Positions 28,420 to 38,140 of a stretch of DNA of 64,000 nucleotides are shown piece after piece. Both the position numbers and the translations under genes were made by a program. The notes under the pieces were generated by a model. It was given only the letters and a program-made list of their open reading frames with translations, made no database searches and was not told where the DNA came from. Position 1 is the stretch's first letter; the number at the start of each line of letters is the position of its first letter. The DNA is from Rhodoferax sp. GW822-FHT02A01. Lineage in GTDB: Bacteria; Pseudomonadota; Gammaproteobacteria; Burkholderiales; Burkholderiaceae_C. The stretch lies in contig NZ_CP152376.1 of assembly GCF_038784515.1 (NCBI RefSeq), positions 3,596,001 to 3,660,000 of the forward strand. The letters run 5' to 3'.

Positions 28420-28544
28420 TTTTGTGCAGCGCCTTCAATTTTTTCGCCAACCTTCTTCAGGTCCTGGCCCATGCCTTTGACGGTGTTGCAGCCGGAGACG
28501 AGCAGCAATCCGGCCACCATGTAGAGTGAGAGGAATCGTTTCAT
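28416..28544 (-). CDS. ecn: Entericidin-family small lipoprotein
   Basis: 42 residues. Lipoprotein signal peptide with lipobox LLVSGC (Cys19), then [20 protein letters not shown], the entericidin A/B pattern. E. coli EcnA/EcnB form an antidote-toxin pair of cell-envelope lipoproteins; here a single member lies alone. It sits between leuC (9-base gap) and leuD (stop overlapping the leuD ATG), so it is translated from the leu mRNA. Role here unknown. Confidence 0.88.
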   Translation of the reverse strand: MKRFLSLYMVAGLLLVSGCNTVKGMGQDLKKVGEKIEGAAQK

Positions 28545-28553
28545 GGATGCTCC

Positions 28554-30002
28554 TTAGCTGAACTTGCGCACATCGACGAAATGGCCGTGAATGGCAGCTG
28601 CGGCCGCCATGGCCGGACTGACCAGATGCGTGCGGCCACCGGCGCCCTGGCGCCCTTCGAAGTTGCGGTTGCTGGTAGAAGCGCAGCGCTCACCGGGTTC
28701 GAGCCGATCGGCATTCATGGCTAGGCACATGGAGCAACCGGGCTCGCGCCATTCAAAACCTGCCGCCTTGAATATCTCGTGCAGACCTTCGCGTTCAGCC
28801 TGCTCCTTCACCAGACCGGAGCCTGGCACGACCATGGCCAGCTTGATGTTTTTGGCCACTTTTTGGCCCAGGCTCTTGACCACCGCGGCGGCTTCGCGCA
28901 TGTCTTCGATGCGGCTGTTGGTGCAGGAGCCGATGAACACCTTGTCGACAAAGATGTCGTTGAGCGGTTTGCCGGGTTCCAAGCCCATGTAGGTCAGTGC
29001 GCGCTCGATGGCCCCGCGCTTGTTGACGTCTTTCTCCTTGTCGGGGTCGGGCACGCTGCCATCAATACCCAGCACCATTTCAGGCGAAGTGCCCCAGGTG
29101 ACCTGAGGAACGATACGCGACGCGTCGAGTTCCACCACCGAATCAAAATGGGCACCCGCATCGGTATGCAGCGTCTTCCAGTAGGCAACGGCCTGGTCCC
29201 ACTCGACAGCCGCTGCAGCTTCATTGGCGGCATTGGCTCCGGGAGCCAAAGGACGCCCCTTGATGTAGTCGATGGTCTTTTCATCCACTGCAACCAGACC
29301 GGCACGTGCACCGGCTTCAATCGCCATGTTGCAGACGGTCATTCGGCCTTCCATGCTGAGGGCACGGATGGCAGAGCCTCCGAATTCGATGGTGTAGCCG
29401 GTGCCGCCGGCAGTGCCTATCTTGCCGATGATGGCCAGCACGATGTCCTTGGCGGTACAGCCCTTGGGTAACGCGCCTTCCACCTTGACCAGCATGTTCT
29501 TGGCCTTCTTGGCCAACAGCGTCTGGGTGGCCATGACGTGCTCCACTTCGCTGGTGCCAATGCCGTGCGCCAGAGCGCCAAAGGCACCATGGGTGGAGGT
29601 GTGGGAGTCACCGCACACCACGGTCATGCCAGGCAGGGTCGCGCCGTTTTCCGGACCGATGACGTGCACGATGCCCTGGCGTTTGGACAGGAAAGGGAAG
29701 TACGCCGCAGATCCAAATTCCTGGATGTTGTGGTCCAGTGTGGTGACCTGTTCTTTGCTGGTGGGGTCGGTGATGCCGTCATAGCCGCGCTCCCATCCGG
29801 TGGTGGGCGTGTTGTGGTCGGCCGTAGCGACGATGGAGCTGACGCGCCATACCTTGCGGCCGGCCTCGCGCAGGCCTTCAAAGGCCTGGGGGCTGGTGAC
29901 TTCGTGCACCAGATGGCGATCTATGTACAGGATGGAAGTGCCATCGTCCTCGGTGTGGACGACATGCTCGTCCCAGAGTTTGTCGTACAGCGTTCGACTC
30001 AT
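28554..30002 (-). CDS. leuC: 3-Isopropylmalate dehydratase large subunit
   Basis: Aconitase-family [4Fe-4S] subunit of isopropylmalate isomerase. 482 residues from the ATG at 30002 ([15 protein letters not shown]); an upstream in-frame extension is not supported. The cluster cysteines lie in [13 protein letters not shown] and GCSMCLAMN, and [12 protein letters not shown] is the substrate loop. It heads a minus-strand run of leu genes and diverges from an XRE-type regulator. Confidence 0.97.
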   Translation of the reverse strand: MSRTLYDKLWDEHVVHTEDDGTSILYIDRHLVHEVTSPQAFEGLREAGRKVWRVSSIVATADHNTPTTGWERGYDGITDPTSKEQVTTLDHNIQEFGSAAYFPFLSKRQGIVHVIGPENGATLPGMTVVCGDSHTSTHGAFGALAHGIGTSEVEHVMATQTLLAKKAKNMLVKVEGALPKGCTAKDIVLAIIGKIGTAGGTGYTIEFGGSAIRALSMEGRMTVCNMAIEAGARAGLVAVDEKTIDYIKGRPLAPGANAANEAAAAVEWDQAVAYWKTLHTDAGAHFDSVVELDASRIVPQVTWGTSPEMVLGIDGSVPDPDKEKDVNKRGAIERALTYMGLEPGKPLNDIFVDKVFIGSCTNSRIEDMREAAAVVKSLGQKVAKNIKLAMVVPGSGLVKEQAEREGLHEIFKAAGFEWREPGCSMCLAMNADRLEPGERCASTSNRNFEGRQGAGGRTHLVSPAMAAAAAIHGHFVDVRKFS

Positions 30003-30026
30003 GCGTTGTCCTTTGAATGGGTGCAA

Positions 30027-30085
30027 AGGTGCTATCGTGCACCTGTTTTTAAACTGGTACAAGAAGTCTATTTATCCTGGTATAA
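30027..30085. promoter_or_regulatory. Symmetric and direct repeats in the leuC-regulator gap
   Basis: AGGTGC (30027-30032) and GCACCT (30039-30044) form an inverted repeat with a 6-base spacer, just upstream of leuC. Then CTGGTACAA (30054-30062) and CTGGTATAA (30077-30085) form a direct repeat with a 23-bp period that overlaps the probable promoter of the regulator. Both are good candidate operator sites, possibly for the adjacent XRE protein. Confidence 0.4.
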
Positions 30086-30093
30086 ATTTCACC

Positions 30094-30873
30094 ATGACCC
30101 GATCTGACCCCCGTGCTTTGCTAGGCGCCTTCATTCGTGCACACCGTGAACGTCTGCCGGTTCCCGCCAAGGTGGCTGGGCGCAGGCGCACACCGGGCTG
30201 GCGACGGGAGGAGTTGGCCGAGGCCACCGGAGTGGGCGTGACCTGGATCACCTGGTTGGAGCAGGGGCGGGACGTGTCTGCATCGCCTGCGGCCCTGGCC
30301 CGGCTGTCCGACGCATTGCATCTGAACCCGGCAGAGCGCGCCTCCTTGTTTGATCTGGCGGGACGGCGCGACCCGACGGAGCCAATGCAACCGCATACTG
30401 AATTGCCCGCGGAGGTATTGACCTTGCCCGGTCTGTTCCAGGTGCCCGCTTACTTGTTGGATCATCTGTGGACTGCGCGGGCCTGGAACGCGGCTGCATC
30501 CCAGTTGTTCATCGGCTGGCTCGACGATGGGCGGGACAGAAATCTGTTGCGCTTTGTGTTTCTTTCACCTGAGGCCCAGACACTGATAGCCGATTGGGCG
30601 GAGCGGGCACAACGTCTGGTGGCCGAGTTCCGATCCGATTTCAGCCGGCGCCCGCGGGACGCTGCGATGCAGGCGCTGATTGATGAACTGTCCTCCAATA
30701 GCCCGCTGTTCACCAGGATGTGGCGTGAGCAGGCGGTGCTGCACCGGGAAGGGGGAGAGCGTGGATTCATGGCCGCTGACGGTAGGCGCATCCTGTATCA
30801 ACAGACTACGCTATTGGTGGCGTCTCAGACCGAATGCAAGCTGGTGTGTCTGGTGCCCGTGGCGCCAACGTAA
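30094..30873 (+). CDS. XRE-family regulator with MmyB-like ligand domain
   Basis: 259 residues. The N-terminal helix-turn-helix (about 25-75: GWRREELAEATGVGVTWITW, LEQGRDVSASPAALARLSDA) is the XRE form found in MmyB-like regulators; the C-terminal part (about 110-255: ARAWNAAASQLF, SPLFTRMWREQAV) matches the PAS-like MmyB ligand-binding domain, which binds fatty-acid-like ligands in structural work on relatives. The gene diverges from leuC across 91 bases. Targets are unknown; divergent neighbours are often targets. Confidence 0.88.
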   Translation: MTRSDPRALLGAFIRAHRERLPVPAKVAGRRRTPGWRREELAEATGVGVTWITWLEQGRDVSASPAALARLSDALHLNPAERASLFDLAGRRDPTEPMQPHTELPAEVLTLPGLFQVPAYLLDHLWTARAWNAAASQLFIGWLDDGRDRNLLRFVFLSPEAQTLIADWAERAQRLVAEFRSDFSRRPRDAAMQALIDELSSNSPLFTRMWREQAVLHREGGERGFMAADGRRILYQQTTLLVASQTECKLVCLVPVAPT

Positions 30874-30893
30874 ATCCAATGGGAACGCCCATG

Positions 30894-30927
30894 AAAAAGC
30901 CCGCCGACGTTGCCGTGCGGCGGGCTT
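30894..30927 (-). terminator. Terminator of gltA, facing the regulator gene
   Basis: AAGCCCGCCG (30897-30906) and CGGCGGGCTT (30918-30927) form a 10-bp stem with an 11-base loop. Read on the minus strand it ends in a run of T (30898-30894), so it terminates gltA; on the plus strand no T-run follows. Confidence 0.88.
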
Positions 30928-30941
30928 CAGGGGCAGGCTGA

Positions 30942-32252
30942 TCAGCGTTGGCCGATGGGCAGCACGTCGCGACGTGCAGAGCCGGTGAACAGCTGACGGG
31001 GACGACCGATCTTGTACTCGGGGTCACCGATCATTTCGTTGAGCTGGGCGATCCAGCCCACGGTACGGGCCAGTGCAAAGATGGCGGTGAACAGGCTCAC
31101 AGGGATGCCGATGGCGCGCTGCACGATGCCAGAGTAGAAGTCCACGTTCGGGTAGAGCTTGCGCTGCACGAAGTAGTCGTCTTCCAGGGCAATCTTTTCC
31201 AGCGCCATAGCCAGCTTGAACAGAGGATCGTTTTCCAGACCCAGAGCCGTCAGCACTTCCTTGCAAGTCTCTTGCATCAGCTTTGCGCGCGGATCGTAGT
31301 TCTTGTACACGCGGTGACCAAAGCCCATGAGCTTGACGTTGGAGCTCTTGTCCTTGACCTGGTTCATGAACTCGCCGACCTTGGCCACGCCGCCCATGCG
31401 CTGGATGTCTTCCAGCATGTTCAGGCAGGCTTCGTTGGCGCCACCGTGGGCAGGGCCCCACAGGCATGCCACGCCGGCTGCAATGGCAGCAAACGGGTTG
31501 GTGCCGGAAGAACCGCACAGGCGCACGGTGGAGGTGGAGGCGTTTTGCTCGTGGTCCGCGTGCAGGATGAAGATGCGGTCCAGGGCGCGTTCGATCACGG
31601 GGTTGACCTCGTAGTCTTCGCAGGGCGTGGCAAACATCATGTGCATGAAGTTGCCAGCGTAGCTCAGCGAATTCTTGGGGTACATGTAGGGCTGACCTGC
31701 GCTGTACTTGTAGGCCATGGCAACCAGGGTCGGCATCTTGGCAATCAGACGGATGGCCGAGATTTCGCGGTGCTCTGGATTGTTGATGTCGGTGCTGTCA
31801 TGGTAGAACGCAGACAGGGCGCCGACCAAGCCGGTCATGATGGCCATGGGGTGCGCGTCACGACGGAAGCCGCGCAGGAAGAACTGCATCTGCTCATTGA
31901 CCATGGTGTGCTGGGTCACGCGGCGGGTGAAGTCGGCCTTGCCGGCTGCGTTGGGCAGGTTTCCGTACAGCAGCAGGTGGCAGGTTTCCATGAAGTCACA
32001 ATTCACGGCCAATTGTTCGATGGGGTAGCCGCGGTACAGCAGCTCACCCTTGTCACCGTCGATGTACGTGATGGCGGACTGACACGATGCCGTGGACAGA
32101 AAGCCCGGATCGTAAGTGAACATGCCGGTCTGGGCATACAGCTTGCGGATGTCGATCACATCCGGTCCCACCGATCCTTGATAGACCGGCAAGTCCACGC
32201 TGGGGGCGCCGTTACTGAACGACATCGTGGCTTTGTTGTCAGCTAGTTTCAT
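30942..32252 (-). CDS. gltA: Citrate synthase
   Basis: Condenses oxaloacetate and acetyl-CoA, the entry step of the TCA cycle. 436 residues, type II hexameric form by length and sequence. Catalytic region [34 protein letters not shown], and the Asp in [12 protein letters not shown]. It is the last gene of the sdhC-sdhD-sdhA-sdhB-sdhE-gltA run, 10 bases after sdhE, and ends in a strong terminator. Confidence 0.97.
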   Translation of the reverse strand: MKLADNKATMSFSNGAPSVDLPVYQGSVGPDVIDIRKLYAQTGMFTYDPGFLSTASCQSAITYIDGDKGELLYRGYPIEQLAVNCDFMETCHLLLYGNLPNAAGKADFTRRVTQHTMVNEQMQFFLRGFRRDAHPMAIMTGLVGALSAFYHDSTDINNPEHREISAIRLIAKMPTLVAMAYKYSAGQPYMYPKNSLSYAGNFMHMMFATPCEDYEVNPVIERALDRIFILHADHEQNASTSTVRLCGSSGTNPFAAIAAGVACLWGPAHGGANEACLNMLEDIQRMGGVAKVGEFMNQVKDKSSNVKLMGFGHRVYKNYDPRAKLMQETCKEVLTALGLENDPLFKLAMALEKIALEDDYFVQRKLYPNVDFYSGIVQRAIGIPVSLFTAIFALARTVGWIAQLNEMIGDPEYKIGRPRQLFTGSARRDVLPIGQR

Positions 32253-32262
32253 CTTTCGCCTT

Positions 32263-32544
32263 TCAGAGAGGTTCTCTCAACATTTTTAAAACTTCACGCA
32301 CATCTTCGGTGTCGAGTTGGGCGTCCACCTGCGACAGCGATTTCCGTGCCAAATGCACATCCAACAAATCGTTGTCGCTCAATTCCATCAGTGCACCCAG
32401 CGCATCCGCCTGGCGGACGGTGAGCGTGGCACCGAACCGCTTAAAGAAGCGTTCGATGAACAGGTCGTTTTCCAGCAAGCCACGGCGGCAGCGCCATTGC
32501 AGCTTGCTAAGAGCCCGTTCATCAATGAGGGTTGCTTGGGTCAC
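32263..32544 (-). CDS. sdhE: Succinate dehydrogenase assembly factor SdhE
   Basis: 93 residues. The motif [18 protein letters not shown] matches the RGxxE region of SdhE/YgfY/SDHAF2, the small cytoplasmic protein needed to attach FAD covalently to SdhA. It sits between sdhB (8-base gap) and gltA, the normal place in Betaproteobacteria. In E. coli it neighbours ygfX; here the YgfX-like gene is at 1437-1886. Confidence 0.95.
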   Translation of the reverse strand: MTQATLIDERALSKLQWRCRRGLLENDLFIERFFKRFGATLTVRQADALGALMELSDNDLLDVHLARKSLSQVDAQLDTEDVREVLKMLREPL

Positions 32545-32552
32545 TGCAATCC

Positions 32553-33257
32553 TTAGACGGTACGCTGGACCATCATTTCCTTGATCTTGCCGATGGCCTT
32601 GGTGGGGTTCAGACCCTTGGGGCAGACTTCGACACAGTTCATGATGGTGTGGCAGCGGAACAGACGGTATGGGTCTTCCAGGTTGTCCAGCCGTTCAGCC
32701 GTGCCTTCGTCACGGCTGTCGGCCAGAAAGCGGTAGGCTTGCAGCAGACCGGCTGGGCCGACGAACTTGTCTGGGTTCCACCAGAAGCTCGGGCAGCTGG
32801 TGGAGCAGCTGGCGCACAGAATGCACTCGTACAGGCCGTTGAGCTCTTCACGCTCTTCGGGGCTTTGCAGGCGTTCCTTTTCAGGCGGAATGGTGCCGTT
32901 GATCAGGTAGGGCTTGATCGAGTTGTACTGCTTGAAGAACTGCGTCATGTCCACGATCAGGTCGCGGATCACGGGCAGGCCGGGCAGGGGCTTCAAGACA
33001 ATCTTGCCAGGTAGCGTGCGCATGTTGGTCAGGCAGGCCAGACCGTTTTTGCCATTGATGTTCATGGCGTCCGAACCGCAGACGCCTTCGCGGCAGGAGC
33101 GGCGGAAGGAGATGCTGGGGTCAATCGCCTTGAGCTTCATGAGGGCGTCAAGCAGCATGCGCTCGTGGCCGTCGAGTTCCACCTCGATGTCCTGCATGTA
33201 AGGCTTGGCATCCTTGTCCGGGTCGTAACGGTAAATGGAGAAAATGCGTTTGGTCAT
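32553..33257 (-). CDS. sdhB: Succinate dehydrogenase iron-sulfur subunit
   Basis: Electron-transfer subunit of complex II. 234 residues with three cluster sites: [2Fe-2S] CREGVCGSDAM and the Cys in GLACL; [4Fe-4S] CILCASCSTSCP; [3Fe-4S] CHTIMNCVEVCPKGLNP. Follows sdhA after 26 bases. Length and motifs normal. Confidence 0.98.
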   Translation of the reverse strand: MTKRIFSIYRYDPDKDAKPYMQDIEVELDGHERMLLDALMKLKAIDPSISFRRSCREGVCGSDAMNINGKNGLACLTNMRTLPGKIVLKPLPGLPVIRDLIVDMTQFFKQYNSIKPYLINGTIPPEKERLQSPEEREELNGLYECILCASCSTSCPSFWWNPDKFVGPAGLLQAYRFLADSRDEGTAERLDNLEDPYRLFRCHTIMNCVEVCPKGLNPTKAIGKIKEMMVQRTV

Positions 33258-33283
33258 ATTCGTGATCTCGCTTCAGTGGCGCT

Positions 33284-35074
33284 TTAGAACGTGCGGACTT
33301 TGAGTGGCACGGAGTCCACAGTCAAAGGCTTCATCTGGACGGGTTTGTAGGACAGGCGGTTGCCTTCGCTGTACCACAGCGTGTGCTTGTGCCATTCCTT
33401 GTCGTTGCGACCATTGGGGAATTCGGCGGAGTCGGCGTAGTCGTCCACAGTGTGGGCGCCACGGCTTTCATGACGGGCAGCGGCAGACACGATGGTGGCC
33501 TGTGCGGCTTCGATCAGGTTGTCGACTTCCAGCGCTTCAATGCGAGCCGTGTTGAACACCTTGGACTTGTCCTTGAGGTTGATGGCACCCACGCGCTTGC
33601 GCAGTTCGGCCACCTTGACCACGCCTTCATCCATGCTCTTTTGGGTACGGAACACGCCAGCGTGCTGCTGCATGGAGGCGCGGATGTCGTTGGCCACATC
33701 CTGGGCGTATTCGCCGCTGGACGCATTGTCCAGACGCGAGAGGCGTTCCAGCGTGCGGTCTGCCGCATCCTTGGGCAGGTCCTTGTGTTCCTTGCTGGTC
33801 TTGTTGAATTCAACAATGTGGTTGCCCGCAGCTCGGCCAAACACCAACAGGTCGAGCAGGGAGTTGGTGCCCAGGCGGTTGGCGCCATGCACCGACACGC
33901 AGGAGCATTCGCCCACGGCGTACAGACCGTTGACCACATGGCTATTCACATCGCCCTTTTGCACGACCACCTGGCCATTGACATTGGTGGGGATGCCGCC
34001 CATCTGGTAGTGGATGGTGGGCACCACAGGGATCGGCTCCTTGGTGATGTCCACATTGGCGAAGTTGTGACCGATTTCGAACACAGAGGGCAGGCGCTTC
34101 ATGATGGTCTCGGCACCCAGATGGTCGAGCTTCAGGAGCACGTGATCCTTGTTCGGGCCACAGCCGCGGCCTTCCTTGATTTCCTGGTCCATGGAGCGGG
34201 ACACGAAGTCGCGCGGAGCCAGATCCTTCAGCGTAGGTGCATAACGTTCCATGAAGCGTTCACCATTGCTGTTGAGCAGAATGGCGCCTTCGCCACGGCA
34301 GCCTTCGGTCAGCAGCACGCCAGCACCGGCCACGCCGGTGGGGTGGAACTGCCAGAACTCCATGTCTTCCAGCGGGATGCCAGCACGAGCGGCCATGCCC
34401 AGGCCGTCACCGGTGTTGATGAAGGCGTTGGTAGATGCGGCAAAGATGCGGCCTGCGCCACCGGTAGCCAGCAAGGTGGTCTTGGCTTGCAGAATGTGTA
34501 CGTCACCGGTTTCCATTTCCAGTGCCGTCACGCCCACCACGTCGCCCTCAGAGTCGCGGATCAGGTCCAGTGCCATCCACTCGACAAAGAAGCTGGTCTT
34601 GGCCGCAACGTTTTGCTGGTACAGGGTATGCAGCATGGCGTGACCGGTACGGTCAGCGGCTGCACACGCACGCTCCACGGCCTTTTCGCCGTAGTTGGCG
34701 GTGTGGCCACCAAACGGACGCTGGTAGATCGTGCCGTCAGGATTGCGGTCGAACGGCATGCCCATGTGTTCCAGGTCATACACGACCTTGGGCGCTTCGC
34801 GGCACATGAATTCGATGGCGTCCTGGTCGCCCAGCCAATCGGAACCCTTGACGGTGTCGTAGAAGTGGTAGTGCCAGTTGTCGTCGTTCATGTTGCCCAA
34901 CGATGCACCAATACCACCTTGGGCGGCAACCGTGTGCGAACGGGTGGGGAATACCTTGGACAGAACAGCAACGTTCAGACCTGCGCGGGCCAGTTGCAAC
35001 GATGCGCGCATGCCGGAGCCGCCTGCGCCGACGATAACGACGTCAAATTTTCTTTTGGTAACTTGGTAAGCCAT
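33284..35074 (-). CDS. sdhA: Succinate dehydrogenase flavoprotein subunit
   Basis: Oxidises succinate to fumarate with covalently bound FAD. 596 residues. Dinucleotide-binding start VIVGAGGSGMRASLQLARAG; the FAD-attachment His is in RSHTVAAQGGIGASLGN; the active-site Arg region is GANRLGTNSLLDLLVFGRA. Attachment of FAD would need SdhE, encoded two genes downstream. Confidence 0.98.
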   Translation of the reverse strand: MAYQVTKRKFDVVIVGAGGSGMRASLQLARAGLNVAVLSKVFPTRSHTVAAQGGIGASLGNMNDDNWHYHFYDTVKGSDWLGDQDAIEFMCREAPKVVYDLEHMGMPFDRNPDGTIYQRPFGGHTANYGEKAVERACAAADRTGHAMLHTLYQQNVAAKTSFFVEWMALDLIRDSEGDVVGVTALEMETGDVHILQAKTTLLATGGAGRIFAASTNAFINTGDGLGMAARAGIPLEDMEFWQFHPTGVAGAGVLLTEGCRGEGAILLNSNGERFMERYAPTLKDLAPRDFVSRSMDQEIKEGRGCGPNKDHVLLKLDHLGAETIMKRLPSVFEIGHNFANVDITKEPIPVVPTIHYQMGGIPTNVNGQVVVQKGDVNSHVVNGLYAVGECSCVSVHGANRLGTNSLLDLLVFGRAAGNHIVEFNKTSKEHKDLPKDAADRTLERLSRLDNASSGEYAQDVANDIRASMQQHAGVFRTQKSMDEGVVKVAELRKRVGAINLKDKSKVFNTARIEALEVDNLIEAAQATIVSAAARHESRGAHTVDDYADSAEFPNGRNDKEWHKHTLWYSEGNRLSYKPVQMKPLTVDSVPLKVRTF

Positions 35075-35125
35075 GAGTGAGTGCCTAAGTGTGTGGGGCT
35101 TGTAAGGTGCGGATGGCGTGGGCGA

Positions 35126-35491
35126 TCAAACGCGCCACAGGACCTGGATGGCCCAGCCGGCACAGCCGACCAGCCAGACAATGGACAGAACCTGCAAGGT
35201 CAGTCGCACGGCCACAGGTTTCACGTAATCCATCCAGATGTCGCGGATGCCAACCCAGGCGTGGTAGAGCAGGGCGATGATGACCACAAAGGTCAGGAAC
35301 TTCATGCACTGGCCGGAAAAAATGCCAGCCCATTTGTCGTAGCCCATGGGGCCCTTGTTGAAGATCACCTGTTCCAGCAGGATCAAGGTGAACAGGGCCA
35401 TCAGGGTTGCGGTGACACGTTGGGCCAGCCAGTCGCGCAGACCGTAATGTGCGCCGACGGCGAGGCGTTTGGAACCGTAGTTAACTGCCAT
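35126..35491 (-). CDS. sdhD: Succinate dehydrogenase membrane anchor subunit
   Basis: Hydrophobic anchor of complex II. 121 residues with three membrane segments (about 29-47, 60-80, 95-115) and the haem/quinone-region motif LYHAWVGIRDIWMDYV, where the His is the likely haem ligand and the Asp-Tyr pair lies near the quinone site. Small anchor subunits diverge, but position between sdhC and sdhA makes the call safe. Confidence 0.95.
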   Translation of the reverse strand: MAVNYGSKRLAVGAHYGLRDWLAQRVTATLMALFTLILLEQVIFNKGPMGYDKWAGIFSGQCMKFLTFVVIIALLYHAWVGIRDIWMDYVKPVAVRLTLQVLSIVWLVGCAGWAIQVLWRV

Positions 35492-35521
35492 TTGTGTTTC
35501 CTTGTTTGATTTTGCGGGAGA

Positions 35522-35968
35522 TCAGTACAGACCGAACAGCTTGGCTCCCAGTACTGCGGTCAACAGCAGGGATACGGCCAGAACCGTCAGGGCAGAAGAG
35601 CGGCCGAATTGCTTGGTCACGGCGTCGTGGTTGATGTCCATGAACAAGTGGCGAATGCCGGCGGCGAAGTGATGCAGGTAGGACCAGATGATGGCCAGAG
35701 CAACCAACTTGATGAACCAACCGGGAAGAAAACCGACACCTGCGGCGAACACGTGGGTGAAGCGCGCAAAGGAAAATTCGGACGACACAGACGCATCAAA
35801 CATCCAGATGATGAAAGGCATCAGCACAAACAGAATGGCACCACTGACACGGTGCAGAATGGAAACAATGCCTGCAGGAGGGAGTTTGTAGGAGGGGAGA
35901 TCAGTGAGGGCGTTGATGTTGCGAAATTCAGGTCGTTGCGTGCGGCCGGACGATGCGAGGTCAGTCAT
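35522..35968 (-). CDS. sdhC: Succinate dehydrogenase cytochrome b556 subunit
   Basis: Haem-binding membrane subunit of complex II. 148 residues from the ATG at 35968 (MTDLASSGRTQRPEFRNI); an open frame extends further upstream without a convincing start. Signature motifs SILHRVSGAILFVLMP and the haem-ligand His region SYLHHFAAGIRHLFMD are present, with three membrane segments. It is the first gene of the sdh run; a 105-base gap separates it from the GntR gene upstream on the same strand. Confidence 0.96.
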   Translation of the reverse strand: MTDLASSGRTQRPEFRNINALTDLPSYKLPPAGIVSILHRVSGAILFVLMPFIIWMFDASVSSEFSFARFTHVFAAGVGFLPGWFIKLVALAIIWSYLHHFAAGIRHLFMDINHDAVTKQFGRSSALTVLAVSLLLTAVLGAKLFGLY

Positions 35969-36073
35969 GAATTGCTTTCTTTTAGGGGGATGTAACGGCT
36001 GTGTAATTATGACGCGAAGAAGCAAAATTCTATTGCACCGCATCATTCTGACATTGGACTTGCATGCCTGCAC

Positions 36074-36880
36074 TCAATTCAATGTGTTTTGGTAGTAGTG
36101 CGTATCGGTCAGGTACAGACCGCGACGCAATTCCATTGCAACATCGTTGTAGGTGTAGGCAATTCGTTCAACGCTGAGCAGCGGAGTTTGCGCGCTAATC
36201 TTTAGCAAAGTGCATTGCTCAACATCTGGCAGGACTGCGCGGATTTTTTCGTCTGCACGCACCATGCGAACACCAAACTCGGTCTCGAACAAAGCGTACA
36301 TCGGCCCTTGGTGCGCGCGCAGACGGTCTGCCGTCAATCCTTTGAACGTTGCTCCCGGCAACCACAGGTCCTCCAGAATGGTGGGTACCGACGCAAAGGA
36401 AAGGACCCTGCGCACTTGCAGTACCGACTCTCCCTGGCGGATGGCCAGCGCCTTGGCGACCTCGGCCGTCGCGCGTACACGCTTGCAGTCCACGATCTGG
36501 CGCTGTGCCGGGCCTTCGCTTTGCATGTTTCCGCTGTTGGGTATCAGGCGCAGGAATCGGTAGCGCACCTGCTGCTCGGCGTGCGTTGCGACAAATGTAC
36601 CTTTGCCCTGACGGCGCACCAGCAGGTTTTCCGCTGCCAGTTCATCGATGGCTTTGCGGACCGTGCCCTGGCTGACCTTGTAGCGCACTGCCAGGTCCAT
36701 TTCGCTGGGAATCGCAGCGCTGGGTTTCCACTCGCCGGCCTGCAGGCTTTGCAGGATCAATGTCTTGATTTGCTGGTACAGCGGACTGAAAGCAGGCGTG
36801 GAAACAGCGGGCATCGCAGCGACGCCTTCGGTGAGGCTGCTCAGAGCTTCGCTATCGCTGGAATGGTCTGCGGTGGTCAT
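36074..36880 (-). CDS. GntR/HutC-type transcriptional regulator
   Basis: 268 residues from the ATG at 36880. N-terminal winged helix (about 35-105: SPLYQQIKTLILQSL, IPSEMDLAVRYKVSQGTVRK, RRQGKGTFVATH), then a UTRA ligand-binding domain of the HutC subfamily (RFLRLIPNSGNMQ, GMRMV-like part, AYTYNDVAMELRRGLY). The frame is open further upstream, but the shorter start leaves room for the palindrome at 36947-36958. Lying between sdh-gltA and mdh-acnB, it is a probable TCA-cycle regulator; the ligand is unknown. Confidence 0.9.
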   Translation of the reverse strand: MTTADHSSDSEALSSLTEGVAAMPAVSTPAFSPLYQQIKTLILQSLQAGEWKPSAAIPSEMDLAVRYKVSQGTVRKAIDELAAENLLVRRQGKGTFVATHAEQQVRYRFLRLIPNSGNMQSEGPAQRQIVDCKRVRATAEVAKALAIRQGESVLQVRRVLSFASVPTILEDLWLPGATFKGLTADRLRAHQGPMYALFETEFGVRMVRADEKIRAVLPDVEQCTLLKISAQTPLLSVERIAYTYNDVAMELRRGLYLTDTHYYQNTLN

Positions 36881-36946
36881 CAAAAGATCGCGTAAAACGG
36901 GGTTCGATGTCAGTCTCGAGTCAGCCTGGAAATTTCCCCAATCATA

Positions 36947-36958
36947 TCTTATATAAGA
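36947..36958. promoter_or_regulatory. Palindrome TCTTATATAAGA, likely GntR operator
   Basis: A perfect 12-bp palindrome in the 199-base gap between the GntR gene and mdh, followed at once by a second half-site (CATAAGAC, 36959-36966). GntR-family operators are short AT-rich palindromes, and regulators often control their own gene and the divergent neighbour. Binding is inferred from position. Confidence 0.5.
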
Positions 36959-37079
36959 CATAAGACAAATTGACGAAAACCTGTGTTCAGGGGTACACTC
37001 GCAGGCAATCTGCAGGGCTCAAACCGTGTTGCTTGGGTTCTGGACAGTTTCTGTTTAATAACCTTCCTGGAGTACCACC

Positions 37080-38066
37080 ATGAGCAAAAAGCCTGTTCGC
37101 GTAGCCGTCACCGGGGCCGCTGGCCAAATCGGATATGCCCTCTTGTTCCGCATCGCTTCCGGCGAAATGCTGGGCAAGGACCAACCCGTCATTCTGCAAT
37201 TGCTGGAAGTGCCGGTTGAAGGCCCACAAAAGGCGCTCAAGGGCGTGATGATGGAGCTGGACGATTGCGCTTTCCCCCTGTTGGTGGGCATGACTGCGCA
37301 CAGCGATCCCATGACCGCATTCAAGGATGCCGACTACGCTCTGCTGGTTGGCTCGCGTCCCCGCGGTCCCGGCATGGAACGTGCCGAATTGCTGGCGGTG
37401 AATGGCGCCATCTTCACGGCACAAGGCAAGGCACTCAATGCAGTGGCCAGCCGCAATGTGAAGGTGCTGGTGGTCGGCAACCCCGCCAATACCAATGCCT
37501 ACATTGCCATGAAGAGCGCTCCTGACCTGCCACGCAAGAACTTCACCGCCATGCTGCGCCTGGACCACAACCGTGCGGCCAGCCAGATCGCAGCCAAGAC
37601 CGGCAAGGCCGTGGCCGATATCGAAAAACTGACGGTGTGGGGCAACCACTCTCCCACCATGTACGCCGACTACCGTTTCGCCACCATCAATGGTGAAAGC
37701 GTTGCCGCCATGATCAATGACCAAGAGTGGAATGCCAACACCTTCCTGCCCACCGTGGGCAAGCGCGGTGCTGCCATCATCGAAGCGCGCGGTCTGTCTT
37801 CTGCAGCGTCTGCGGCCAACGCCGCCATCGACCACATGCGTGACTGGGCCCTGGGCACCAACGGCAAGTGGGTCACCATGGGTATTCCGTCTGACGGCCA
37901 ATATGGCATCCCCAAGGATGTGATGTTCGGCTTCCCCGTTACCTGCGAAGGTGGTGAATACAAGGTGGTTGATGGTCTGGCGATCGACGAGTTCAGCCAG
38001 AAGTGCATCGACAAGACGCTGGCCGAACTGATCGGCGAGCAAGACGGCGTTAAGCACCTGCTGTAA
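37080..38066 (+). CDS. mdh: Malate dehydrogenase
   Basis: Reversible NAD-linked oxidation of malate to oxaloacetate. 328 residues, the long form typical of Betaproteobacteria. NAD site [20 protein letters not shown]; substrate Arg in [15 protein letters not shown]; catalytic Asp-His pair in RLDHNRAA and [14 protein letters not shown]. It is divergent from the GntR gene with a palindromic site between them, and leads into the CitE-like and acnB genes. Confidence 0.97.
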   Translation: MSKKPVRVAVTGAAGQIGYALLFRIASGEMLGKDQPVILQLLEVPVEGPQKALKGVMMELDDCAFPLLVGMTAHSDPMTAFKDADYALLVGSRPRGPGMERAELLAVNGAIFTAQGKALNAVASRNVKVLVVGNPANTNAYIAMKSAPDLPRKNFTAMLRLDHNRAASQIAAKTGKAVADIEKLTVWGNHSPTMYADYRFATINGESVAAMINDQEWNANTFLPTVGKRGAAIIEARGLSSAASAANAAIDHMRDWALGTNGKWVTMGIPSDGQYGIPKDVMFGFPVTCEGGEYKVVDGLAIDEFSQKCIDKTLAELIGEQDGVKHLL

Positions 38067-38140
38067 GAGCCGCTTGTGAGCACTGCGCCGGACCAACCCA
38101 AGCTAGCTCGCACCGTAGTGCGACGTGCGAAGGTGTTTCC

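Noticed and set aside
33383-35080. 565-codon open frame on the plus strand opposite sdhA
   Set aside because: Antisense shadow; the sdhA frame has every catalytic motif.
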